Origin: Aralia elata
Lineage: Eukaryota > Streptophyta > Magnoliopsida > Apiales > Araliaceae
Direction of reading: 5' to 3'
NCBI GenBank assembly: GCA_034770075.1
Contig: JAVJAP010000137.1
Coordinates: 72,501-136,500 of the forward strand
Length of the DNA stretch: 64,000 nucleotides
Of this stretch, positions 35,441 to 47,695 are shown in pieces. Within the stretch, counting starts at the first letter, position 1; each line of letters opens with the position of its first letter. The translations under genes and the position numbers were made by a program. The notes beneath the pieces were generated by a model. It saw only the letters and a program-made list of their open reading frames with translations. It had not been told where the DNA came from and made no database searches.

Positions 35441-36130
35441 TAAGGGGAAGGAAATGATTTAAAGATTTGTCAAGAGTAAAAACTATCTCCATCCTTAGCA
35501 GACACCGATAGACACCCATTTAAGAAAAAAATGGTTTATTGAATGTTATATTTGAATTTTTGTGCTTTTCATCTGATTAAAATTTGGAGAGGTCCATTAT
35601 TGACAGAGATAGGTAAGGCTAAAGTAATCAAAAAATGCCAAGGGAACCCAAAAAGACTTAGAAATGTTGCAGAATGTCACTATCTCAGCTTTAAAAAGAA
35701 TAAAAACTATTGGGGTTAAAAAAGCTCAAATCCATGGTAAAAAATTTTAAAAAAAAGAAAAAGAAAAAGAAACCCAAAAAGTAAAACATCTTTTTGAATA
35801 ATTAACAGACATAAATTACAACCAGTGGCTCCAAAGCATATCAAGAATAGAAGATAAATGAATAGAAACAAATAGTACTTATTATGAAACTCTACCACAA
35901 TTACATACAAAAGCTGATCAGCAACAATATGAAGATTCTCTTTAGCAACTATTAGGTATTGAAAAGCTGAGAAATTCTGTATCAGAACCTATTTACAGAA
36001 TGGAAATAAAGGGGAATAAAAAAGAACATTTAAAAAAACAGAAAGAAAGAAAGAAAGAAAGAAAAAAAACTCTATAGCACACACCTGTTGAATTTGAAGC
36101 TTTCCCATGTTGAAAGCAATTAACCGCAGG
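35441..36130 (-). other. 3' flank of the MYB gene
   Basis: Probable 3' UTR and downstream sequence, with a GAAA microsatellite-like stretch (about 36040-36068). The minus-strand frames here (35910-35716, 36279-35989) overlap the MYB terminal exon or are low-complexity and are not called. Confidence 0.4.
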
Positions 36131-37634
36131 CTAAGAAAAATGGCCGAATGTGGCAGATAGTCTCTGAAAATTCTTAGAATATATGTCGGCAGCAGCCTGT
36201 AGAGGTTGATGTTGTTGTTGTTGCTGGTTTTGATGCCATGGAGAATTTGTAGAGAATTGCGTTTCGGGTTTAGTCTCATGAGAATTGTACATATGATCTT
36301 GAGCAGAATGATTTTGGGTTGAATTTAGCAAGAATGGAGCTTGGAGATATTCACTCCATTTGATTTCTTCTTGTTCTCCTTCCACAGAATGAATTTGAGC
36401 TTCTTTCTCCAATTTTCCACCATCTGTTCCTCCCCAACAAAAAGCAACATTACTATTATTAGTATTATTGCTCTCAAAATTATATGTTATGGTATTGGTA
36501 CTGCTGCTACTGCCACTGTTGGTAATTGCATTGGCATCCCAATTCTGCATCCTGTTCAGATGAAATGACCCCATCGAATTGGATACTGGTGGAATGATAG
36601 TGGAATTGAATTCCGACATCATTTCTGATGATTTTGAGGCCGGATTGAAGAAAAGATTAGTGGAGTTTAAATTCACCGACAGGTCTATTTCAGGTCGTCC
36701 ATAGTTAAACTGGTGGAAAGAGAGATACCCCGCCAAGTCCGAATTAGTCTTGGTTGTGGAGGTTTCATGGGAGGTAATAAACCTATTTAGGAAGAATTCT
36801 TGTGTTGGTGGCGCCGTTGAGATATTGCAATTGTTTTCTATAAGTGGATATCGGTTTATTGCTGCAATGGGAGGTTGTGGTGGTGGTTTTGGCTTGTCCT
36901 TTGTTATTTCTTGGTTGGAGTTTTCGTGATCAACAAAGTTTAGCTCGTATGATTCTTCTTCCGATGCTTTGTCATTGTTTCTGTTATTGCTTGTGGATGG
37001 TTTTTCTTCATGCTCCAGCTCGGAGAGGGGTTTGTGAGTATTGGGATCAATGCCTTTTTGCCTTAGTTTTTTCTTGATGGAAGAGTTCCACAAGTTCTTG
37101 ATTTCGTTATCGGTTCTTCCTGGTAATTGAGCTGCAATTTGAGACCATCTGATGAATGATCAGAAGAAGAGAATTGTATTAGTATTACATAATAGGAAGT
37201 GCAAAAAAAGAATCACACAGTTCAATGGTGATTAATTAATTACTTGTTGCCAAGAACTGCATGTAGTTCAATAATCAAATTCTCTTCTTGTTGTGAGAAT
37301 GTCCCTCTTTTTAGATCAGGCCTTAAGTAGTTGATCCACCTTAGCCTGCAGCTTTTTCCACACCTTTGAAGTCCTGCAAAAGTTCAAATTTTGAAAGAAA
37401 AATCAAGAAAAGGGCATGTGTATATTAGTTTTGAATGCATTTTGGTTTGGCATTTGAAAATTTGAACACTAGAAAGTAAAAATGGAGAAATATGTATGTA
37501 CCTGCTAATTTTGGGACAGAACTCCAACAGCCGTGTCCATACTTTGTTATATGTTTGACAAGTTTTTCATCTTCCTCTGGTGACCAAAGGCCTTTCCTTA
37601 GCTTTTGCTTGTAACAGCAAGAATGCCTCCCCAT
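36131..37634 (-). CDS. MYB61: R2R3-MYB transcription factor, subgroup 13 (MYB61-type), 3 exons
   Basis: Nuclear DNA-binding regulator. Exons on the minus strand are 37634-37502, 37373-37244 and 37148-36131, joined at GT..AG sites, giving about 426 aa. It starts MGRHSCCYKQKLRKGLW. R2 has Trp 17, 37 and 57; R3 has Phe70 in place of the first Trp, then Trp 89 and 108. The intron positions are the usual two of R2R3-MYB genes. After the domain, the words LWNSSIKKKL and GIDPNTHKPLSE match the MYB61/MYB50 type better than MYB55/86. The C-terminal half is rich in Asn, Ser, Gln and Pro, as expected of an activation region. The bHLH-contact motif of R3 is not kept (Glu80 where Arg or Lys is needed). 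In Arabidopsis MYB61 affects seed mucilage, stomatal aperture and xylem or lignin; the same role here is inference, as is the symbol. Confidence 0.93.
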
Positions 37635-37830
37635 ATGAAAGAAAAAGAAGGAGAAAAAGAAAAAGAAAGCTATAAAAAAGTTGTATGTATAGAAAACTAA
37701 TTACTAAATTGTCAGCAAAAGGAGAGGGGGAGGCTCCTATGTAGCTAAGGAGAGAGAAAGGAGAAGAGAGAGATAGAGAGATGATAGGGAGAGTTTAGAA
37801 AATGAAAGGGCAGGCTGGTAGGGAATCAAT
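37635..37830 (-). promoter_or_regulatory. 5' UTR and proximal promoter of the MYB gene
   Basis: Immediately upstream of the MYB start on the minus strand is a CT-rich tract (seen as GA-rich on +, about 37720-37860), typical of plant leaders. No start site can be fixed. Confidence 0.35.
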
Positions 37831-38720
37831 TTAATAGGAGGGCTGAAAGAGAGAAAGGTCACTTTTCAAGAAGAGGGGGTGAGTCCAGATTGTGGTTCTA
37901 AATTTAATATGATTTGGTTGTTTTTTTTTTGTTTGAGAATTATAATAACTTATTATAATTCTATATATTTCGTCTCGCAACCTTGATGGAACCTAGGAAG
38001 GGGCAAAAGGAGAACTAAGTGCCCTAAAACTCACCTTTATTAATCTTTGATCTATAGTGTCGGTTAGATATATATTCTGACTTATATTGATAAATAAATT
38101 TGAATTTGTAAATTTACAAAAAAAAAAAAAACAGAAACAAAAAGGAGAGATTTTACCAATACACTGTCACCTTTTATGTTATTATTTTCCTTCCTTGAAA
38201 TGTGAAGATGGAGCTCCAATTATCTATCTGACGTGCATATGTCTCATTAAAAAGTTTGAGAATTAATGAGTTTGACAGCACTGGTGTGGGGTATATTGAC
38301 AGATATTTATGGTAGAAAACAGGAATTTTTTTTTCAAGTTCAATTCCTTTTCCAATTTCCATATCAGTAAAAATTTCATAAAGATTGTGGCGCATAGTAT
38401 ATTAAAGGACGGTTTAATGTAGTTGAAGATTATCACAATCAGATTATAAAATTTAAATTCAATTATTTTGTAATAGTAAGAGTTTTGATTTAATTTGTTT
38501 AAGGGCATCCTTAAAAGGTTAATAAAAACATAAAACAAACACTATTTGTACCAATTTACTTAAAAGATGATTCAAATAAACTGCATAAAACATGCACCAA
38601 AGTTATCACAACATTCTAAAAGAGGCGGCGAAGAAAATAATCCTATTTTATGGCCAACCCAAAATTATTTATTTATTTTATTTTTTTGTGAAAATCATTA
38701 ATTTTAGTATATACATCTTC

Positions 38721-38722
<2 letters not shown>
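37831..38722. other. Intergenic upstream of the MYB gene, no gene seen
   Basis: AT-rich with poly-A runs. The small frames at 38174-38538 have no family features. Confidence 0.5.
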
Positions 38723-38723
<1 letters not shown>

Positions 38724-38776
<53 letters not shown>

Positions 38777-38830
38777 ATTGTAACAAAGAAGACTTCTAAC
38801 ACACACACAATTGTAACAAAGAAGACTTCT
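38724..38830. repeat. TA then CA microsatellite with a 40-bp duplication
   Basis: (TA)n passes into (CA)n at about 38751. CAATTGTAACAAAGAAGACT occurs twice, about 36 bases apart. Frames rich in Ile-Tyr or Cys-Val here are repeat artefacts. Confidence 0.85.
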
Positions 38831-41118
38831 ATTGTATTGGTTAAGAAATGAACCAAAGTCTTTGTTGAGATTCCAATTAAACACAAAATCAGCCAAATGA
38901 TTTGAAAAAGGTAAGATGTTCTTGAAGATAGGTAATGGCCATGATTAGTTAATACTTGCAATTATAGTTAACTGCATTAAATTAATGAAAGCAAGAGCTT
39001 CTATACAGTTAGACATTCTCTTGTCTTTTCTGACAACTCTGAATTAAATACTCCTTGGTAACTTCTTTGCCAGCATTTTTTTTTTAAATTTTATTTGGTT
39101 CTTTAAATAATTAACTAATTATTTATGAGACAATTTATATTTAATATTTGGAAACCAAGGGCATCTTTGCCTTCTCTCACAAGAACTCCCAATTCTACCA
39201 ACTCCCAGAACCATTTATCTCCCTAGAAAGAATCAATTTACATAAAAAACCCACAAAAATTTCAACTATTCATGATTGATTTTGGAATTTTTAATTTTAT
39301 TTATAATTATTTTTTGGGAGAAAAAAGATGTCGGTTTCTTGTCTACATTCGGATATTGTAAGGCTAAAAATTAACTAAAAAAAAATTGAATAAGTAAACA
39401 CAACCGACAATCACAATAATGTGGTTGTCATATACCGAATTGAATTATGAATTACTGGAAACTTGAATGAGGACAAGTGCTTTGATTAATTATTTCAAGT
39501 TTTACAGGTAATCTCAAAATAAGACAATTTTATCACAGTATCATTCAATTAATCTAGGCCTATCTTTATGATTAATTGGATAAGATTTTTTAATTTAATT
39601 TCATGGTATGCTTAATTTTTATACTAAAAATCACATTTTGAGGTGTAGGAGTATTGTTTGAGGAACTTTTTTTGTTTTGATGATATTATTCAAAAAATGT
39701 ACGTGATACATGATAGCATGAGTTTTGCATGCATGTTATGGTTTAGGTATTTCTACATATACAACATTAATTTCAATATTTATACACCTGAATAGATTAA
39801 AATTAATTATTGATAATACTGTAGTTATGAGTACAATGTGGCGTTGTCAGCATAAAACATGAAATGAAAAAAGAATAAATATTGCATGCATCAAATTAAT
39901 TGCAGCCCGATCGAATAAATACTTGCATGGACTGATACTTGTATTATATGCAACAAATAAGTGCCAACATGTTTTTCTTGGTGCTAACCTTTTCTTTTTC
40001 TTTTTCTTTTTCCTTTTTTTTATAATTACCAATGAACAATAAGTTAATCACATTATAAAGATGCGAGGTGGGCGCGTAGTTGCTTAACACAAAATCAACG
40101 AAAAGATTTGTTCTACTTTAAAAATATTTAAGGTGCATGGTTTTCCCAGAAGAGACTTCATATATATTGCGATAAATTTACATTAAATTATAATTGCGAA
40201 ACTTATAAATATATGAGATTGATAGGAATTATAAAAAAACCTCACTTATTACATCTCTCCGCAACTGACAATTAAAAAGTTAATATAAATATTTACAACA
40301 TATAACCTATACTATTATTTTCCTTCCCACAATATATATTAACAATCTACTTTATTGTCCGAAGATAAAGAAAAACCTCGGTGAAGTCTGTGAATGAGAG
40401 CAATAGTTTATCTGCAAATAGAACTTTTGTGGAAATACTAGCTAATAGAAATTACATATAGCATACACTCACTCCATCCCAAAACAACAAATATACGAAA
40501 TGACATAATACAACTATTTGTTATAATTAGGGATGCAACTTTTATCTATATAATCAATCAAAAACTAGCATTTCAACTGATACAACTATTTGTTATACCA
40601 ATTATATACGAAATGATTGCATCCACAAAATTTTTCACAATTTTTGTCCGATATATACATAATTTTATTTATTCTAAGATGCTCTCGTTTGACTTTTTTT
40701 CTCTCTCCCAAACAATACGTTACTTCTGCCGCTGCTATGGACATGGATGACAGTTGCCAGTAGATTAAGGATACACTTCGACATAATAACACATTTGAAT
40801 AACTTCCTTATGCCTTGGATAAATTTTCAGACGGGTAAAAAGGAGTAAAAATGTCAATGATAGTGTCATCATTATGGAGTGAAAATAATATTCTCTACCT
40901 TCTAAAATGTAAGATTAAATTTTAAAGTCAAACTGAGACCTACGATTTCGAACTTTAAATTGATGTAATTTTTTCCAATTTCAAAAATTATTAATCTTAT
41001 AATTCGTATTACGTATTATTTTTAGATAGTTTATAATATTGATATAATTTATTCGAATTTTAAAAATTATAAATTACTACTTTTAGATTATTTATAATAC
41101 TTATTAAATGTAAGAATT
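38831..41118. other. Intergenic, no gene seen
   Basis: AT-rich DNA with a CTTTTT repeat near 39990-40018 and a single CTCACTCCATCCC word near 40469 that may be a lone MITE end. No coding frame with family features. Confidence 0.5.
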
Positions 41119-41279
41119 GTAACTTCATAAAATAAATATCGTAATAGAAGATATGACACGAGTGATCCTTGTCCTTAAGGTCTTTATCGTCCTCACCACG
41201 ATCAGTTTGCTATGGGTTTTATTTAAGCCCAAACTTAACAATAATTCTCCAAAATATAGAATAAGGTGCAAATCTAACA
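41119..41279 (+). repeat. Boundary repeat of the retroelement nest, left copy
   Basis: 41119-41217 matches 58516-58613 (CCTTAAGGTCTTTATCG, CACGATC), and 41216-41279 matches 59189-59250 (CTCCAAAATATAGAATAAGG), in the same orientation. Possibly parts of the LTRs of an outer, older element. The sequence after it (CAATCTCCCACTTG) looks like plant LTR sequence. Confidence 0.6.
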
Positions 41280-42061
41280 ATCTCCCACTTGTTTGGAAAA
41301 ACTATATTTCTCCCAAACAATATATTATCAAATAACTCCAAGGTATGTGTGCATAAAAGAATGTGTGGCGAAGATTGAACCTTTCCTTAGTGTAAACAAC
41401 TCAAAGTCACATCGAAGTTGATGGTGTTCGTTGATTGAACATCTACTCCTATATGATATGACGAGAATTGTCACACACATAAAATCCTCCTACCACAGTG
41501 AGTATTCTCAATTGCTTTGCGCTAATATGGTCATGCGCAATACTTTGTTTCATGAGCCTCTAAGAGAGTAAACTACAACCCTCTATAAGAAGCGACTTCA
41601 CTTCTAATTTATATAGGCAAAGTGTTTCATATGTGTGTCTGTTGCTAAGAACACAATAACTTTGTTAAGAGCATACCTTAACCTCGGTTATGCAACAAAC
41701 GTTACTATCTCAGACTACATATAGAACCACATCGATAGTAACACAGTTAGCAATTGTGACTTATTTTTCCCATTGAACTTATAAAATAGGGGTAACCAAG
41801 GAATATGTTAGGTTCCCATCACCCCTGATCCAAAGTGGTTTAAGTTTCATATCACATGTAATCAAATTTACTAAACTCTTGTTAGAGTCTTAGTAAATAG
41901 ATAAGTCAAGTCGTCACTTGATTTCCTCGTAAGCAAACATTATGATACTTTATTGTATTCATTGTCTAACAAAAAATTATGTCTGTGACTAACATGTCAA
42001 GACTTACCATTAAAGATAATCTTATATGCTCTATACAAAAACAATTCATTATCACAATATT
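41280..42061 (+). other. Unclassified repeat-like DNA inside the nest
   Basis: No ORF. Base composition and word use suggest LTR or retroelement interior, but I cannot place it in a family. Confidence 0.4.
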
Positions 42062-42076
42062 ATGAATTAAACAATT

Positions 42077-42277
42077 AACCCCAACGCTTGCCTTAGTGGT
42101 TAAGGGGAGAGCATAGGATCAGTCGGAAACCCATAAATTCTGAGTTTGAATCTCATTAAAAGCAACACAGGGGCCACAGACTGCATGTTTCGGCTTGTTT
42201 CGGAAGCCTTGTTCGGGGAGGGGAAACATAGTCTGATCGCAAGGCCAGAAAACTCCTCTTTATCAAAAAAAATAAAA
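42077..42277 (+). mobile_element. SINE with target duplication
   Basis: A box TTAGTGGTTAAGG (42093), B box GAGTTTGAATCTC (42140) and an A-rich tail. Flanked by 15-bp direct repeats ATGAATTAAACAATT (42062-42076) and the same with one change (42278-42292). About 200 bp, as usual for plant tRNA-derived SINEs. Confidence 0.85.
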
Positions 42278-42401
42278 ATGAATTAAGCAATTTTGGTAGT
42301 GGCCACAATTTGATATTTCAACAATAAATTTCGATTCCATTTGCTTTCTACATCATATAAAGCAATAATATTACTTGCTACTCCAAGTAAATTATACCAC
42401 T

Positions 42402-43909
42402 TGTTAGGAATTGCATATTTGATTTGATGATAATGAGATAATATTAATATATATTTATACCAGTAGCTTTTGTAAAGTCCTTAAATGAGAATATAGTGTA
42501 CCAGGACTTAGAATAGAAGATCAAACTTGTTAAGTTGATCTATTGAACTAAACAAATGTATAGATGATAGGATTGAATTGATTGTATAGTCAGATTAAAT
42601 GCTCATAAAGCTACTCTGAGAAATTATAAAGTCTATCGAAGATCGCAGAGTCAGCAAAGCTATCGTAGAGCATTCAGAGTAAGATCGTAGAGTCTATCAG
42701 GAGTTCGTAAAGTTAAATTAAGATTGCAGTCTGCAAAAAAAATCGTAGAGTTCATTCTAAGATTGTAAGGTGGAGCAAAGATCGCAGAATATGCTCAAAG
42801 ATCGTAGAGTCTCTCAATTCGTAGAGCAAGCAGATCGTAGAGTACAGAACGTTGAGTGAATCAAGCCAAAAACTTTACGATCTCCATGAAACTCTATGAT
42901 CAGTTAAAGTCGTAGAACATGTCAGGTCTAATATGAGACTAACATTGAGGAACCTTACAGAGTGAAGAACCTCAGATGTTTGCCGATCATCCTAAGTTCA
43001 AATTGAAGATCAGATCGAATTGTGTCTAACAACTAATTTTGCGATGTGACATTACCCACGTGGTCGGTATTGCAACAGTTAGAAGTGACTTATCAGGGCC
43101 GAAAGTAAGCTGACACATCCTCTTTAAAAGTCAACATCAAAGATCTTCTAGGATCGAAGTATTAAATGCATAGCGGCAAGTTTCCAACAGGAGAATCTCG
43201 AGGACTTCTATAAAAGGGAGCAAAGATTCAATCAAATAGTACGAATCACGAACTTCAAGCGGAATTATTGTCCAATCTCCAAGAAAGCTCAACTCTACGA
43301 AATTAAGAATAACTTGTTATGCTACTAAGTCCTTAAGAAGTTGCGCTCAATGCAACTTAATAGCACCTCAGAAATCACTTTTCTCATTGTGATTCACTGG
43401 TCTAAGTGACCACTTGGTACCAAGTCTAAGTAACTTGAAGAGTTCTTTGTGAACTGGTCTGAGTGACTTAGTCTTAGTGACTCTTTGCTAAGTCTAAGTG
43501 ACTTGAAGGAATCTAAGTGATTCATTATTGTAATAGATCTTAGTAATCTGATCTAAGTGATCAAACCCCTGCATCCTTAGTAGATTTTCTACTCGTAGAG
43601 TAAAAAAATGGACTAGGAGTTATTTATACTCCGAACCACTTAAAAATTTCTTGTGTCATTTACTTTTCAGAACTTGCATTTCAGCATTTAAATTTTATAT
43701 TTGTTTGTGACTTAATTCCATAAAGACTAAATTTAGAGCTACGATTTTCCTTAAATCTTTAAAGGGGTTTTCAAATTAATATTATGTTGTGCATAAGTAA
43801 TTAAATTTGTTTATTTAATTATCTGGTAATACTTCATTCAAAACAAAAAGTTTTAGAGATCTATTCAAACCCCAATTTCTAGATTTTCTCGTGCCTTTGG
43901 GAAACAATA
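42402..43909 (+). repeat. 5' LTR of the copia element
   Basis: 1508 bp. The final CA has become TA. TATA box TATAAAAG at 43209-43216. A cluster of TCGTAGAGT-like words (42640-42920) lies upstream of the TATA box and a cluster of TCTAAGTGA-like words (43400-43570) downstream. Confidence 0.92.
43209..43216 (+). promoter_or_regulatory. TATA box of the 5' LTR
   Basis: TATAAAAG. The same box is at 51720-51727 in the 3' LTR. Confidence 0.7.
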
Positions 43910-43911
43910 AG

Positions 43912-43923
43912 TGGTATCAGAGC
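43912..43923 (+). other. Primer-binding site for initiator-Met tRNA
   Basis: TGGTATCAGAGC, two bases after the LTR, is the standard complement of the 3' end of plant initiator-Met tRNA. Confidence 0.95.
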
Positions 43924-43984
43924 AGGTTCTCTTAAACAAAGCTTAATCGCTTGAGTTGATTTAATGACATAAAATAAAATCAGT

Positions 43985-44608
43985 TATGAGCTTGGTAGTG
44001 GAAATAAGCCACCCCTTTACAATAGAGATAAATTTGCTAATTGAAAGGTTCATATACAGGCCTATATGGATATTATTGATAAAGATTTGTTCGACGCACT
44101 CATCAGTGGTCCCTACGTCCCAACAAAGTTTGCTCCAACAATAGATGATTTGAACAATGACATGACTGTCAAGTATAGAACTGAATAGACAGATATGGAG
44201 AAGAAGATGATGCAACTGGAGAAGCGGGCCAAGAACATCATACTATTCGAAAACGTCGTTAACTGCACAACAGCTAAGGAGGTCTGGGAAGCCTTACTGG
44301 TTATGCATGAAGGCACAAAAGAGGTCAGGGAGAATAAACAGTCCCTGCTCACCCAACAATATAAAATGTTCTCTCACCTGCCTAAAAAAAACATCACCGC
44401 CACATGTAAAAGATTCAATGTGCTGCTCAATTCTCTGAGAGTATATGGGAAGGTCTACCCAAACAAGGACCTCAACATCAAGTTCATGAGAGCACTGCCC
44501 AACAAGTGGTATGCTAAAACTAATATTATTCGAGAGTTAAAGAATTTGTACGAGATGACCGTGAAGAAGCTCTATGGTAATCTCCTTACCTATGAGCTAT
44601 TACCATAG
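43985..44608 (+). pseudogene. copia gag, broken
   Basis: The frame matches the gag polyprotein of copia elements (UBN2 type): NKPPLYNRDKFAN, AKNIILFENV, AKEVWEALLVMHEG, NIKFMRALPNKW. In-frame stops at 44033 (TGA) and 44186 (TAG) stand where the family has Trp. The longest open piece is 44195-44608 (137 aa). The CCHC zinc knuckle expected afterwards was not found. Confidence 0.85.
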
Positions 44609-44769
44609 AGCTAAAGCTGAACCAGCGGGCAGAAACTATCCAAGAAGGAAAAGAAGAAAGATAGAGGGGTTGCAGTCAAGCATCAAAAACAGCCTCCAAA
44701 GTCCCAATTGTTGAACAGTTAGATGATGATGATAAAGATATTACACTTTCTAAGCTCTAAAGATGAAAC

Positions 44770-45235
44770 CAACTCTCAACTTGTTAAATTATTCAAGTTG
44801 GTAGAAAATGAGAAGCTCGAGAAGATTAAAGTAATAAGGAGTGATTATAGAAGGGAATTTGACTTCTCTGAGGTATAATTCTTCATTCATCATAATTTCT
44901 CAGCTCCAAAAACTCCACAACAGAATGGAGTAGCTGAGAGGAAGAACAAACTCTAATCGAGGCAGGAATGACACTTCTAGCAGCAGCCGTATCCCTGAAT
45001 ACTTTTGGGCTGAAGTTATTAACAATGCCTACTACACTCAGAACATATTACTGATTCATACGCTTAAGAAGATGTCGTACGAGTTATGGTAAGGAAGGAA
45101 GCTAAACATCAGTTACTTTCATGTCTTTGATTGTGGGTGCTACATCCTCAATAACGGGAAGAGATACTTGATCAAATTCCATACCAAGTCAGATGAATAG
45201 ATATTTCTTAGATATACTCTACGGATAGCAAAACC
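44770..45235 (+). pseudogene. copia integrase core fragment
   Basis: Recognisable words IRSDYRREFDF, FSAPKTPQQNGVAERKN and YFHVFDCGCYILNNGK in a frame with several stops and shifts. The HHCC zinc finger and the first part of the core are missing, as is protease, so about 1 kb or more was deleted between gag and this point. Confidence 0.85.
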
Positions 45236-45673
45236 TATAGAGTGTTCAATAAGAAATCGTTGAGCGTTAAAGTGACTATCCATGTTACCCTCGACGAATC
45301 TGACTTAGGATAATCAAGGAATGTTATATCGTTCGACGAGATCATAAAACATGACCCAACGATCGAAGAGTAGAAGAACCCTAGGATTGAAAAAGTTGAA
45401 GCCGTACAGCCAAACCAAACGATTGTAGTGTCGGGGAAGGAGAATATAGAGCCCATTATTCCATAGATGGAGACTCTACGAATTAAGGATGCTGTAGAAC
45501 ATGAATCAGATCTTAAAGAACTCAGGCAAGAAGGCATAAGGATAGATATTTCAACTGGGAGCAAATGGTAAGAGATCACACCCAAGACCTGATCATTAGA
45601 GATCCCAATGCAAGGATTAGGACAAGATCGGCTACACAGAATGAATGTTTTTTCCTAAGATTTCTCTCTTAGA

Positions 45674-46400
45674 TGGAGCCCAAAAAGATCGAAGAAGCTT
45701 TAGAAGACTCAAGCTGGATCGAAGCTATGTAAGAGAAACTGAACCAGTTTGAAAGAAGCAAAGGCTGGAGGCTAGTCCCAAGACTAAAAGATCATCTAGT
45801 CGTCGACACTAAATGGTTATTCAGAAATAAGATGGATGAAGATGAGATAATCACAAGAAACAAAACAAGACTGATGGCCAAAGGATACTGGTAAGAAGAA
45901 GGGATCGACTATGATATGACCTTTGCTCCTGTTGCCAGATTGGAAGTCTTCAAAATGTTCCTAGCTTATGCGGCCTACATGAAATTCAAAGTCTTCCAAA
46001 TGGATGTCAAGAGTGCATTTCTTAATGAAGAACTTCAAGAAGATGTTTATGTAGAATAACCTCTAATTTTTGTCAATCCAACCTTTTTTGATTATGTCTA
46101 TAAGTTAGATAAAACTCTTTATGGTTTAAAGTAAGCACCTAGGGTATGATATGAAACACTAACTAATTTCCCATTGAAAAATAATTCACTACAGGTAAGG
46201 TAGACACCACACTATTTCTTAGGAAGTACATGAATAAAACTTTATTAGTACAAATTTATATAGATGACACTGATGAAAAATTATGTGAGATTTTCCAAGC
46301 TTATGCAGAGCAAGTTTGAAATGAGCATGATGGGTGAGCTGAACTTCTTCTTTGGACTTCAAGTGAAGCAAAATGATGAGTGAATCTTCATCAACCAAGT
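45674..46400 (+). pseudogene. copia reverse transcriptase, broken
   Basis: In order: DTKWLFRNKMDEDEI, FAPVARLEVFKMFLAYAA, QMDVKSAFLNEELQEDVYVE, YKLDKTLYGLK, IYIDDT and MSMMGELNFF. Stops replace the Gln expected before APR in the YGLK motif and the Trp shortly after, and also the Gln of the EQP motif. At least one frameshift lies around 46140-46260. The catalytic YVDD appears as YIDDT. Confidence 0.9.
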
Positions 46401-46410
46401 CAAGTATGTC

Positions 46411-46900
46411 ATGAACCTACTCAAGAAGTATGGCATGGAATCAACCACTCCCATGAAAACTCCTATGGCCTCTGCAACCAAGCTTGACAAGGATGAAAAT
46501 GGTAAATATATTAATATAACTCAATATAAAAGTATGATTGGATCTCTTTTGTATTTAACTGTTAGTAGGCCAGATTGTATTTATGCTAGATTTCAGGCTA
46601 ACCTTAAGGAATCTCATTTATTTGCTGTGAAAAGAATTTTCAAATATCTCAAGGGTACTCTATATTTGGGACTGTGGTATCCCAATGAGTCTCCATTTGA
46701 TCTAGTGGGGTATTCAGATGCAGATTTTGCATGATGCAAGATAGACAGGAAATTAAAGCACCAATGGTACATGTCAAATTCTTAAGAATATGCTTGTCTC
46801 ATGGTTCAGCAAGAAACAAAATTCAGTGTCAACTTCTACTACAGAAGCTGAGTACATTGTTGTTGGTAGCTGCTGTGCTCAAATTCTATGGATGAAGAAT
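46411..46900 (+). pseudogene. copia RNase H, broken
   Basis: An open piece at 46411-46734 (107 aa) covers the end of RT and the start of RNase H (SMIGSLLYLTVSRPDCIYA, LFAVKRIFKYLKGT, LVGYSDADFA), followed by a TGA at a family Trp or Gly position. Similarity continues to about 46900 (FSVN.. and AEY-like words) with stops. Confidence 0.88.
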
Positions 46901-47209
46901 CAGCTGACTAACTATGGATTTGAGTTTAAATTTATTCCTATATAATTCAAGTGCTATAGCTAACCTATAATCATGTCATGCATTCTAGGACTAAGCATAT
47001 AGACATCATATATTATTTTATTAGAGATCATGTTCAAAATAGAAATATATCATTGCATTTCATCTCAATTTGAAGTCAACTTGCTAATTTTTTACCAAAC
47101 CTTTAGATGAATCCAGATTTAATAAGTTAATTAGTGAGTTACGAATGATGAATTTTCAACCCTAGTATTATGCCCTGGAAGCTACTAACTTTTCAGGAAG
47201 ACATTGTAG

Positions 47210-47365
47210 AATAGTCCAAGAAGAGATAAGTTCGTAGAGTGCTTCACTGTACGAAGAAGTTCGTAGAAAAGTTCGTAGAGTGAAGGATCTTATAGAGTGG
47301 ATCGGCATGTAGAGAGGTATCGTAGAGTTAAAAGGCTTTGTAAAAGCTTACTCTACGTTATCTAT
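47210..47365 (+). repeat. TCGTAGAGT-motif cluster after pol
   Basis: At least five copies or near copies (GTTCGTAGAGTG, ATCGTAGAGTT and others) in 150 bases, like the clusters in both LTRs. Confidence 0.75.
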
Positions 47366-47695
47366 CAAGTCACAGAGCTAAAAGACAGTAATTAAAACGC
47401 GTGGACATCAAATCCAAAGAAAGCGAGTAAGAAGAAAAAGTTATTGTGCTACAGTTGGGAATACCAGTTATAACACGACGTGTATACAATCAAAGCTCGA
47501 AACGTGTAGCACTCAACCAAATTAGAGGGAAGTGACTTAAAAACTCTTCAAAATTTTCATCTGACCTTTACTATTCATTTACAATCTGAGATCTCAACTT
47601 TCAAAACTCTCTCTAACTTTTAAGCCCTAGTTTCTCAAAATCTAGAAACTCAGACACTTTTTGTTATGTTTCAGTTCAAATCTATACCAGAGAAG

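Noticed and set aside
41153..41335. 60-aa frame in the left boundary repeat
   Set aside because: Not open in the right copy of the same repeat; non-coding LTR-like DNA.
45235..45585. Minus-strand frames over the copia element (also 43961-44352, 48283-48507, 49833-50135)
   Set aside because: Shadows of the sense-strand gag, pol and extra ORF.
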